From Faecalibacter rhinopitheci (GTDB lineage: Bacteria > Bacteroidota > Bacteroidia > Flavobacteriales > Weeksellaceae), in NCBI RefSeq assembly GCF_015234135.1, contig NZ_JADGIK010000002.1:310001-374000 (forward strand): 64,000 bases of DNA, read 5' to 3'. Shown piece by piece: positions 57,192-64,000 of this stretch. The notes below the pieces were generated by a model. That model was given only the letters and a program-made list of their open reading frames with translations. It was not told the DNA's origin and did no database searches. Both the position numbers and the translations under genes were made by a program. Each line of letters opens with the position of its first letter. Position 1 is the stretch's first letter.

Positions 57192-58391
57192 ATGAATAAA
57201 GTTTATAAATTTTCTAAAAACTTTCTTAAACTAACAGTTCCATTAAGTGTTATTTTAGGATTTTCATCATGTTCTACATATCAAACAGCATCAAATGTAG
57301 AAAATGATGGGGTTTATTATAATCCAAAGACAGATAAAACTTATGCACAAGTTGAGCAGGAAAATTCTCCATCAGAAGGTGGTATTAAAGTTGGTTCTCC
57401 TTATTTTGATGCAAATGGAAACGGAGCTGAAGAATTTTTTTATGAAGAGGATGCAGACAATTCAAATGTAAATGTGAATGTTTACGGAAATGGGTATCAA
57501 TCATTTTATGGAAATAGTTTTCAAACTCTTAGTAATTTAAATAATGATAGTAATTGGGGTCGAAATGATGGCATTAATATAAATATCAATTTTAATAATT
57601 GGGGTTGGAACTATGGTTTCGGCTATAGAAATTATTGGAATCCTTATATGAGTTATGGATGGGGATGGAATAGCGGATTCTATGATCCATGGGGATGGAA
57701 TTACGGTTATGGATTTAGTTTCGGATGGTCTAATTGGGGTTGGGGACGACCTTATTGGGGCGGTATGAATGGATATTATGGTAACGGTTGGGGATGGAAT
57801 AGTCCATACTATGGATATGGTTACAATAATGGTTATTACAATAGACCATATAATTATGCAAATCCAGGTAGTAGACCTCAAAATGCGTTACGTCCTGTAA
57901 ATAATCTTAATGGTCGTAATAATAGTTTGACAAGACCTAATAATACATCTATTAGACCTACAAGGGATATTAGACCAAATACATCAAATAATAATTTAGG
58001 TACAGTAAATAATAATACTAGACCTACAAGAGAAGTTAGACCAAATAATTCTCAAACAAATAATCAAGGGAATACTTCTAATACAGTAACACGTCCTGTA
58101 AGAGAAATTAGACCTACAAATAGTCAAACTAATCCGCAAGGAAATATGTCTACTCCTACTAGAGAGGTAAGACCTGTAAGAACAGTAAGACCTAATAACT
58201 CACAATCTACTACGACAAGACCAAGCAGACAAAATGTGGAGCGTAACACTCAACAGAGATCTAATAACTATAATACGCCTAGTTATAGCCCATCTCATAA
58301 TAATGGTGGACGTAGTGGTGGCGGATCAATGGGTAGTGGATCATCTGGTGGTGGTGGTAGAAGCTCTGGAGGAGGTTCAGGAAGAAGATAA
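57192..58391 (+). CDS. Lipoprotein with Gly/Trp/Tyr/Asn-rich and Arg-Pro repeat low-complexity regions
   Basis: 399 residues, family not recognised. The lipobox GFSSC gives Cys27. The segment 30-110 is acidic. Residues about 120-225 are almost wholly Gly, Asn, Tyr, Trp and Phe (GWGW, YGYG and GNG blocks). Residues 230-355 contain repeated TRPTREVRPNN-like units. The end is Gly/Ser/Arg-rich. The composition is prion-like or adhesive in character. It is followed after 24 bases by an OmpP1/FadL barrel gene and preceded by a sigma-54 promoter, so the pair is probably one regulated unit. Confidence 0.78.
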   Translation: MNKVYKFSKNFLKLTVPLSVILGFSSCSTYQTASNVENDGVYYNPKTDKTYAQVEQENSPSEGGIKVGSPYFDANGNGAEEFFYEEDADNSNVNVNVYGNGYQSFYGNSFQTLSNLNNDSNWGRNDGINININFNNWGWNYGFGYRNYWNPYMSYGWGWNSGFYDPWGWNYGYGFSFGWSNWGWGRPYWGGMNGYYGNGWGWNSPYYGYGYNNGYYNRPYNYANPGSRPQNALRPVNNLNGRNNSLTRPNNTSIRPTRDIRPNTSNNNLGTVNNNTRPTREVRPNNSQTNNQGNTSNTVTRPVREIRPTNSQTNPQGNMSTPTREVRPVRTVRPNNSQSTTTRPSRQNVERNTQQRSNNYNTPSYSPSHNNGGRSGGGSMGSGSSGGGGRSSGGGSGRR

Positions 58392-58415
58392 TCTTAAACG
58401 ATTTTAAAACATAAC

Positions 58416-59819
58416 ATGAAAAAGATTTTTATCAATATTTTAGTCTTAGGAAGTGGACTAGTGTATGCCCAAGAACAAATAAGCACACAATATTCTACTA
58501 ACGCAATTGAGTTATATGGACAAGATATTAATAGTGGAAATGCAAAATATATAGGAGTTGGTGGTGCAGTTGGTGCATTAGGAGGAGATATTTCTTCTGT
58601 AGAACAAAACCCAGCGGGTTTAGGAGTTGCTATAAATTCTGATGTTCAAGTAACAGCTGGTGTTTCAACCTATAAAAATTCAAACTCATTTTCTTCAAAC
58701 AGAACTGAAAAAGATTCAAATTTTGATTTCCAGCATTTTGGAGGAACATTTGTTTTCAATATTAATGATTCGGATTGGAATAGATTTTCAATTGGTGTCA
58801 ATTATTTAAATCAACGTTTAGATAGAGTTAACCAAGTTAATCCGAACTCTAATATTGCATTTGATGCCTTCGATGAAAATGGACAATTGACTAACACATA
58901 TAGATTTCATGGTTATGCCGATCAGATTGATGGTTATAAATCTAAATTTAGTTTAAACTTTGCAACTGCATATGATAATAAATTATATTTAGGATTAGGA
59001 TTAAATTTTCATGAAACAAATTATCAAAAATTTTCTCAATATGCCGAGAAAACTGATAATGGAAATACATATGTATATGATTTAAATGGCACACCTTACA
59101 GCGAAATTGGTCAAGGATTTTCACTTTCTGCCGGAGCTATATATAAATTTAATTACAATTTTAGAGCAGGATTAGCTTACCATTCTCCGGTTTGGTATAA
59201 TGTAGATGAGCAGTATTTTGCTGCCAATTTTACAGATGCTGGTGATATCTCATCATACAATGCATATGGAAGTAATTATGATTTAACTAGAGGTGGTCGA
59301 TTAGTAGGGTCTTTAGGATTTGTTGTAGATAAAAATTTCTCATTTGGAGTAGATTATACATACCATATGAATGATGGTACTAAATTTAAACCAACTTCAT
59401 ATTTTAATTTAGATAATAGTTTCATTGATCAATATGTAAATAATTCAAGTGAGATTAGAGTTGGTGGTGAATATAGAATTGATAAGTTTAAAGCTAGATT
59501 AGGTTACAATTTTATAGAATCTCCGTATAAGGATATTAATTTAGATATTGCAGATGTAAATAATATTGTTTCATCTACTACTCTAAGCAAACCATTTGTA
59601 GGAGATATTAATAGATTTAGTGCTGGTTTAGGATACGACTTTGGTGGTTTTTATATTGATGCTGCTTACCAATACCAAACTCAGAAAGCTGAATATTTGA
59701 TTGGTAATTCTACATTTGTTGATAACGATTTATACTATGTAGATTTAGAAAATACTTATGCACCTACTGCAAAATTAAATAATAGTTTATTTTTACTTAC
59801 TTTAGGATGGCAATTCTAA
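58416..59819 (+). CDS. OmpP1/FadL/TodX-family outer-membrane transport protein
   Basis: 467 residues. Signal peptide to about 18 (GSGLVYAQ). The barrel family shows in the N-terminal GALGGDISSVEQNPAGLGV (conserved NPAG) and in repeated barrel strands rich in Tyr and Asn, closing with a C-terminal aromatic (LFLLTLGWQF). Members take up long-chain fatty acids or aromatic hydrocarbons; in Flavobacteriia they are often mislabelled hemin receptors. The substrate is unknown. It is downstream of the sigma-54-linked lipoprotein and ends in a strong terminator. Confidence 0.86.
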   Translation: MKKIFINILVLGSGLVYAQEQISTQYSTNAIELYGQDINSGNAKYIGVGGAVGALGGDISSVEQNPAGLGVAINSDVQVTAGVSTYKNSNSFSSNRTEKDSNFDFQHFGGTFVFNINDSDWNRFSIGVNYLNQRLDRVNQVNPNSNIAFDAFDENGQLTNTYRFHGYADQIDGYKSKFSLNFATAYDNKLYLGLGLNFHETNYQKFSQYAEKTDNGNTYVYDLNGTPYSEIGQGFSLSAGAIYKFNYNFRAGLAYHSPVWYNVDEQYFAANFTDAGDISSYNAYGSNYDLTRGGRLVGSLGFVVDKNFSFGVDYTYHMNDGTKFKPTSYFNLDNSFIDQYVNNSSEIRVGGEYRIDKFKARLGYNFIESPYKDINLDIADVNNIVSSTTLSKPFVGDINRFSAGLGYDFGGFYIDAAYQYQTQKAEYLIGNSTFVDNDLYYVDLENTYAPTAKLNNSLFLLTLGWQF

Positions 59820-59835
59820 ATAGTAAAAAATACAT

Positions 59836-59868
59836 AAAAAAAGCCGGTGAAATTTCATCGGCTTTTTT
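59836..59868. terminator. Bidirectional terminator after the OmpP1/FadL gene
   Basis: AAAAAAGCCG and CGGCTTTTTT enclose an inner GAAATTTC palindrome; T runs follow on both strands. Confidence 0.88.
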
Positions 59869-59886
59869 TATGTATATAATCAGATA

Positions 59887-60636
59887 TTAAAAACTAGATA
59901 TCTTTGAAGCGCCAGATGAGTTTAACTTAGTTTGAAGATTAGAAGCCATCTTATATAAAACTTTACTTGCACCTGAGGCATCTACTGTCATCTTATCTAT
60001 TACCCAAACTCTTGCACTACTCGCCCCTGAACAGTCTATAGTAGCATTAGCTATTTTTAAAGATTCAGCATTTAGTTTAGATGCACCCGATATGTCTGCT
60101 ACCAATTCTTGTGTATTCCCATCCAATACTAAAGATGATGCACCAGAATTATTTACAACAATTTTATTACTCATTGCCTTTAGCTGAAGACTACTAGCTC
60201 CTGATAAATCTATTGCAAGATTTTCAACCTTTAAAGTTGGTTGTATAGTTCCTTTAACAGCGCCTGATAAATTAAATGATCTTAATTTTTGATGAGGAAT
60301 ATTAACTGTAATTTTTTGATTATTCATTCGTAGATTTCCATCCACATATATTTTTAAAACACCATTCACTACTTCAGTTTTTATGTTATCTAAAACATTA
60401 TCTGGAGCATTTATAGTAATTTCACCATTATAAGGACTGTCTGTCACATTTAATACAATTGCATGTCGAATGTCTACTCCATTAAAAGAGTTAACTTTCC
60501 TAATTTCATCGATATTATTTTGGCTCACATTAACTACTTCTTTAGAAAAAGAATTACGCATTCCGTTTACGTCAATATTACAACTTGAAAATCCTAATGT
60601 ACTCACAAGTAAAAGTGATAAAAATATATGTTTCAT
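59887..60636 (-). CDS. GIN-domain (DUF2807) lipoprotein
   Basis: 249 residues. The lipobox GFSSC gives lipidated Cys19. The body is a beta-helix-like GIN domain made of short repeats, each carrying a SGA or SGAS turn (LSGA, DLSGASS, NNSGASS, DISGASK, DCSGASS, DASGASK, SSGASK), about seven turns spaced roughly 20-25 residues. The domain is common in Bacteroidota; function is not known, cell-surface or periplasmic location expected. Single gene, divergent from xth. Confidence 0.87.
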   Translation of the reverse strand: MKHIFLSLLLVSTLGFSSCNIDVNGMRNSFSKEVVNVSQNNIDEIRKVNSFNGVDIRHAIVLNVTDSPYNGEITINAPDNVLDNIKTEVVNGVLKIYVDGNLRMNNQKITVNIPHQKLRSFNLSGAVKGTIQPTLKVENLAIDLSGASSLQLKAMSNKIVVNNSGASSLVLDGNTQELVADISGASKLNAESLKIANATIDCSGASSARVWVIDKMTVDASGASKVLYKMASNLQTKLNSSGASKISSF

Positions 60637-60755
60637 AATTTAGTGTTTATTTATAAGACGTATTAATCCATAAAAAGTTACAACAAAATTTCTGTATTTA
60701 TAAATACTCACAAATAATTGCCTAAAAAAAAAGATATTCACTAATTTCGCAGACT

Positions 60756-61520
60756 ATGAAGATCATCAGTTACAATGTAAACGGTATAAGAGCTGCAATG
60801 ACCAAAGGTCTTTTAGATTGGCTAAAAGCAGCGGATCCAGATGTTTTCTGTATTCAAGAAACAAAGGCATTACAAGAACAAATTGATACAAAAGCTATTG
60901 AAGACTTGGGATATCATCATTATTGGCATTCTGCAGAAAAAAAAGGATATAGCGGTGTAGCAATTTTCTCTAAGACGAAACCTAATCATGTACAAATAGG
61001 AACAGGAATAGACTACATTGATTTTGAAGGTCGTGTTATTCGTTTAGATTTTGACAATGTATCAGTTATCAGTTTATATCTTCCTAGTGGAACCAATATA
61101 GATCGATTAGATTTTAAACTCCAATTCTGCGAAGATTTTAAATCTTATATTAAAGAATTAAAAATTAGTCACCCAAATCTAGTAATTTGTGGAGATTATA
61201 ACATTTGCCATGAAGCAATCGATATTCATGACCCTATAAGAAATGCAAAAGTATCTGGTTTTTTACCTATTGAGAGAGAATGGATTAGTGGTTTTATGAA
61301 TGATTGTGAAATGATTGATTCTTTTCGTTATTTTGTAAAAGAACCTCATCATTATTCTTGGTGGACATATCGTGCAAATGCAAGAAATAATAATAAAGGC
61401 TGGAGAATTGATTACAATATGGTAAGTAAATCATTAGAAAAAAATATGAAAAGAGCTGCTATTTTACCAGAAGCAAAACACTCTGATCATTGCCCAATAT
61501 TAATAGAATTAGATATATAA
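60756..61520 (+). CDS. xth: Exodeoxyribonuclease III / AP endonuclease
   Basis: 254 residues, the DNase I-like EEP fold used for abasic-site repair. KIISYNVNGIRAA (2-14), the metal Glu in IQETKA (about 34-39), YSGVAIFSK, GDYNICHEAIDI, SWWTYR, WRIDYNMVS and the C-terminal catalytic SDHCPI are all present. No signal peptide. A TAATTTCG sequence (one mismatch to TAnnTTTG) ends 6 bases before the ATG. The next gene starts 11 bases after the stop. Confidence 0.95.
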   Translation: MKIISYNVNGIRAAMTKGLLDWLKAADPDVFCIQETKALQEQIDTKAIEDLGYHHYWHSAEKKGYSGVAIFSKTKPNHVQIGTGIDYIDFEGRVIRLDFDNVSVISLYLPSGTNIDRLDFKLQFCEDFKSYIKELKISHPNLVICGDYNICHEAIDIHDPIRNAKVSGFLPIEREWISGFMNDCEMIDSFRYFVKEPHHYSWWTYRANARNNNKGWRIDYNMVSKSLEKNMKRAAILPEAKHSDHCPILIELDI

Positions 61521-61531
61521 TCATATATAAG

Positions 61532-62002
61532 ATGAAAAAAATAATCTTTAGTTGTATCGTATTAGCAGGAGTTACTAGTTGTGTACCTCAAAAAAAATTC
61601 GATGAATTAGAAAACAGCTATTATACTTCTTTGAATGAACAATCTCGTCTAAACAAAGACTTGAGCGTTGCTAATAGCAAAATTGAAAATTTAGAAGCTA
61701 GTTTAGTTAAAACACAGAATGAATTATACATTAAAGATACAGCTTTGATAAATGCTCAACGCTTAATGAATGTTTCACAATCTGAGTTTGAAAATCTTTT
61801 ACAACAAATGCATTCAGCATTAAATAGTACGAGTCAAAAATCTGAAACTTTTTTTAATCAATTAAACGAGAAAGAAAAGCAAGTAGCAGATTTAGTAAAA
61901 CAAACGACTGAATTAGAAGCTAAAATTGAAAAGCAAAACAATGAAATTATAGCTTTAAAGAAACAAATTTTTGTAAAAGAAATACAAGAACAAGTTAAAT
62001 AA
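61532..62002 (+). CDS. Coiled-coil lipoprotein
   Basis: 156 residues from the ATG at 61532; a longer frame opening at 61490 inside xth would hide the signal peptide. Lipobox GVTSC gives Cys17. The rest is a nearly continuous coiled coil of Leu, Glu, Gln, Asn and Lys (about 25-150), like a tether between outer membrane and wall. No peptidoglycan-binding motif is visible. It is 11 bases from xth and followed by a terminator, so the two are probably co-transcribed. Confidence 0.78.
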   Translation: MKKIIFSCIVLAGVTSCVPQKKFDELENSYYTSLNEQSRLNKDLSVANSKIENLEASLVKTQNELYIKDTALINAQRLMNVSQSEFENLLQQMHSALNSTSQKSETFFNQLNEKEKQVADLVKQTTELEAKIEKQNNEIIALKKQIFVKEIQEQVK

Positions 62003-62009
62003 ACTCACT

Positions 62010-62038
62010 AAAGTCTTACTCACATGTAAGACTTTTTT
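62010..62038 (+). terminator. Terminator after the coiled-coil lipoprotein gene
   Basis: AAAGTCTTAC pairs with GTAAGACTTT across 6 bases, followed by T's. Confidence 0.85.
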
Positions 62039-62056
62039 ATTTCTCATAATACTTCT

Positions 62057-62064
62057 TACCTTTG
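62057..62064 (+). promoter_or_regulatory. -7 box TACCTTTG upstream of the GNAT gene
   Basis: TACCTTTG ends 22 bases before the ATG. The T run of the preceding terminator lies at the -33 position. Confidence 0.5.
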
Positions 62065-62086
62065 TATCAAATACATTATTTATTAA

Positions 62087-62563
62087 ATGAAGACTATTTG
62101 TGAAACAAAATCACTTGTTTTAAGAGAATTTCTTGACATAGATGCTTACGATTTATTTATCTTAAATTCTGAAAAAGAAGTTATAAAAGCTGTAAACGAA
62201 AAGCCTTATTTATCAGAAGACGAAGCTCTTTTTTTTATTGAAAAAATGATTGAACATTACCATGAATTTGGTTTTGGACTTTGGGGAGTTTATGAAAGAA
62301 AAAGTGGACGTTTTGTTGGATGGGCTGGTATGCGCCAAACAAAATATGGTCCTGTTCTAAATATCCGATTCAAAAAGAAATTTTGGAATAAAGGATATGG
62401 AACAGAAGCGTTGAATGCAGTTATAAACTATGCAGTAAACGACTTAAAGATGAAAAAAATTGCTGCTAAAGCAGTTCCTTCACAACCAGTAACTATAAAA
62501 TTATTGGACAAAACTACTATGGTTAGATCGGAAGAAAATCCATTAATTTATCGATTACCTTAA
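62087..62563 (+). CDS. GNAT-family N-acetyltransferase
   Basis: 158 residues, the RimJ/acetyltransferase_3 type: SLVLREFLDIDAYDLFILN at the N-terminus, GFGLWGVYERKSGRFVGWAGM in the core and the acetyl-CoA loop FWNKGYGTEALNAVINYA (about 104-121). The substrate cannot be inferred. Slightly shorter than relatives (about 170-180) because the last strand is brief. The stop codon directly abuts the stop of the convergent gene, with no terminator between. Confidence 0.85.
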   Translation: MKTICETKSLVLREFLDIDAYDLFILNSEKEVIKAVNEKPYLSEDEALFFIEKMIEHYHEFGFGLWGVYERKSGRFVGWAGMRQTKYGPVLNIRFKKKFWNKGYGTEALNAVINYAVNDLKMKKIAAKAVPSQPVTIKLLDKTTMVRSEENPLIYRLP

Positions 62564-63088
62564 TTATTTTTTAGGAGGGTAGTTTTTAAACAATTTAGAA
62601 ACTCCTTTCTCTATGCTTTGTTGCTTCACATCTGCTGAAGCATTTAAAGGCATTTGTAGATTTAAAATCCCTTCCCAAATCAAGCTATTATTTTGGTACA
62701 TTGTAACAACATATTCTTGATTAAGTTTTTTAGATGTAACAGGAATTCCGACAGATATTCCACCTCCCAAAACTTTCCCAATTCCTGTTCCTAACCCTAC
62801 TCCTACAGAAGAATTTGTGTTAGACGAAACATATTCTCTTGGAGAAATGCGTAAATATATATCTGAAGATTCAGCATTACGAACACCTCTGAATTTAAGA
62901 TTTTGCTGTATGGCATCAAATAATCTTTTTTGATCCAATTCATTTAAACCTGAAGAAACTGACTCATCAATTTGGTAAGTTCTAATCTGTGAAAAATCAA
63001 CATTACGGTCGTAATCAACATTTACTTTCTGTGTATTACAACTTATGCATGTTATTATCAATAAAGTAATAAAAGCTAACTTTTTCAT
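62564..63088 (-). CDS. DUF4136-type lipoprotein
   Basis: 174 residues from the ATG at 63088; a longer frame overlaps the NUDIX gene and displaces the signal peptide. Lipobox TCISC gives Cys17. The mature region begins VNVDYDRNVDFSQIRTYQI, the usual opening of DUF4136 proteins (conserved DYD...F..Y.T-like), followed by DIYLRISPRE and a Gly/Val-rich middle. Function unknown; outer-membrane associated. It follows the NUDIX gene by 7 bases, so co-transcribed. Confidence 0.8.
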   Translation of the reverse strand: MKKLAFITLLIITCISCNTQKVNVDYDRNVDFSQIRTYQIDESVSSGLNELDQKRLFDAIQQNLKFRGVRNAESSDIYLRISPREYVSSNTNSSVGVGLGTGIGKVLGGGISVGIPVTSKKLNQEYVVTMYQNNSLIWEGILNLQMPLNASADVKQQSIEKGVSKLFKNYPPKK

Positions 63089-63095
63089 ATGATTA

Positions 63096-63614
63096 TTAAT
63101 TATGGTTTTCCAAATAAAATGAAACTGCATTTCTTAGAGATTCAAATCCAATTTCCTCTAACTTAATTTCTGATAATTTAATCCATTTAACTTCTACAAT
63201 TTCCTCCAATTCTAATTTTAATTCAGCATTTTCTGGAAAATTTGATTCAAAGATTAAATCGCACGTTTTATAAGGAATAGTCTTATATTCATAGTCATTT
63301 GGTTGAGACATTAAATATTTAAATTCAGACACATTAAGTTCTAAATTTAACTCTTCCTTTAGTTCTCTTTGGCAAGTTTGCTCTGCGGTTTCATTCGGAT
63401 CCGTAAAACCGCCGGGCAAATCTAATTTACCTTTCTGTGGTTCTTTGTTTCTTACTGTAAAAAGAATTTCATCTTTTCTTCTTAGTATAACAGCGGTTGC
63501 AGTCGCTACATTCTGATAATAGACCATCTCACAGTCCTTGCAACTTAATTTTCTGAAATTAAATTCAATATTTTGTGAACTACAATTCGGACAATAATGA
63601 AATGATTTACTCAT
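63096..63614 (-). CDS. NUDIX hydrolase with N-terminal zinc ribbon
   Basis: 172 residues. A zinc ribbon with two CxxC pairs (Cys8/Cys11 and Cys25/Cys28) precedes a NUDIX domain whose box is complete: Gly69, Glu75, then REL at 83-85 and EE at 87-88. Such proteins hydrolyse nucleoside diphosphate derivatives, as in NADH pyrophosphatase (NudC), but the NudC-specific tail is not evident; the substrate is unknown. Gap of 11 bases to the recombinase gene upstream on the same strand, suggesting one unit. Confidence 0.87.
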   Translation of the reverse strand: MSKSFHYCPNCSSQNIEFNFRKLSCKDCEMVYYQNVATATAVILRRKDEILFTVRNKEPQKGKLDLPGGFTDPNETAEQTCQRELKEELNLELNVSEFKYLMSQPNDYEYKTIPYKTCDLIFESNFPENAELKLELEEIVEVKWIKLSEIKLEEIGFESLRNAVSFYLENHN

Positions 63615-63625
63615 AAATGTAGGTA

Positions 63626-64000
63626 TTAATTTTTATTTCTTGGATGAAAATTTAATATAGCTTCTCTAATAAATTCCTGATCCACGTGTGTGTATATTTC
63701 TGTTGTCGTAATACTTTCATGACCAAGCATTAATTGAATTGCTCTTAGATCTGCTCCATTTTTTAATAAATGCGTAGCAAAAGAATGTCTAAATGTATGA
63801 GGAGATATCGTTTTCTTAACTCCACCTATTATAGATAATTCTTTTACAATTGTAAATATCATGACACGAGTTAAACTTTTTCCTCTTCTATTCAAAAATA
63901 AGAAATCCTCGTACCCTGTTTGTATTTTTTGATGCACTCGGATAGCATCCTTGTACAAGTTAATATATTTTATCGTATACTCACTAATTGGAACCAATCG
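63626..64000 (-). CDS. Tyrosine recombinase, XerC/XerD type (5' truncated by window edge)
   Basis: C-terminal ~124 residues. The frame is open to the right edge and reads RLVPIS at the edge: the TTG at 63997 is an internal Leu codon, not a start. The catalytic block has the HTFRHSFATHLLKNGADLR box (His and Arg), then IQLMLGHESITTTEIYTH with the second His and the nucleophile Tyr. This is the highly conserved XerD-like end used for chromosome dimer resolution at dif. XerD is the likelier name (GADLRAIQxMLGHESI), but XerC is not excluded without the N-terminus. The chromosomal setting argues against an integrase. Confidence 0.9.
   Translation of the reverse strand, partial: RLVPISEYTIKYINLYKDAIRVHQKIQTGYEDFLFLNRRGKSLTRVMIFTIVKELSIIGGVKKTISPHTFRHSFATHLLKNGADLRAIQLMLGHESITTTEIYTHVDQEFIREAILNFHPRNKN

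Noticed and set aside
57537-57881. Antisense Ile/Ser/Thr-rich frame of 114 codons
   Set aside because: It mirrors the Gly/Trp/Tyr/Asn repeat block of the lipoprotein; its low-complexity composition follows from that.
63626-64000. Phage or transposon integrase
   Set aside because: The catalytic block is the XerC/XerD chromosomal type, no att site, IS end or phage gene is nearby, and neighbours are ordinary chromosomal genes.

Overview
This window reads as ordinary chromosome from an AT-rich member of the Bacteroidota, class Flavobacteriia; a Weeksellaceae-type genus such as Empedobacter is my guess, not a demonstrated identification. The evidence is the complete gldK-gldL-gldM-gldN block (type IX secretion core), a secreted metalloprotease with a C-terminal type IX sorting domain, a short-form ProRS, a dcw cluster in the flavobacterial order without murF, GIN-domain and OmpP1/FadL outer-membrane proteins, and many -7 boxes of the Bacteroidota form TAnnTTTG upstream of genes. 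Both edges cut genes: rho enters from the left (frame open from base 2) and a XerC/XerD-type recombinase runs off the right edge.

Layout. 1-2.1 kb: 3' part of rho, then four tandem tRNA-Gly(UCC)/tRNA-Leu(UAA) pairs on the minus strand behind one good promoter. 2.4-8.1 kb: DNA-deoxyinosine glycosylase, ABC-F ATPase, a FAD oxidoreductase overlapping a small membrane protein, a membrane-anchored EEP-family phosphatase and a small secreted protein. 8.1-16.7 kb (minus): gldN, gldM, gldL, gldK, a ureohydrolase-fold protein that has lost its metal ligands, and topA. 16.7-25.6 kb: a membrane protein, then on the plus strand miaB, a receiver-less sigma-54 activator, lptE, a TPR protein, secG, a lipoprotein and the type IX metalloprotease. 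25.7-30.8 kb: groES-groEL, mqo, an RlpA-like protein, a YqeY-family protein.

30.8-46.3 kb (minus) is one dense division and cell-wall cluster: mraZ-rsmH-ftsL-ftsI-murE-mraY-murD-ftsW-murG-murC-ftsQ-ftsA-ftsZ. Many junctions overlap, there is a terminator after ftsZ, and a three-repeat MraZ operator lies before mraZ. 46.5-52.5 kb: alpha/beta hydrolase, engB, aroQ, rarA, a helical orphan, a thioredoxin-fold protein, yidD-lgt, mscL. 52.5-64 kb: a large TonB-receptor-like outer-membrane protein, a small periplasmic protein, proS, an aromatic/Asn-rich lipoprotein behind a textbook sigma-54 -24/-12 site, an OmpP1/FadL barrel, a GIN-domain lipoprotein, exonuclease III, a coiled-coil lipoprotein, a GNAT acetyltransferase, a DUF4136 lipoprotein, a NUDIX hydrolase and the partial recombinase.

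Functional threads: envelope biogenesis dominates (Sec export, lipoprotein acylation by Lgt, LptE, type IX secretion and one of its cargos, peptidoglycan synthesis and division). I see no phage, insertion sequence, CRISPR array, defence island or biosynthetic cluster. The points most worth following up are the tandem tRNA array, the degenerate ureohydrolase next to gldK, the sigma-54 signals, the MraZ operator and candidate leaderless genes.
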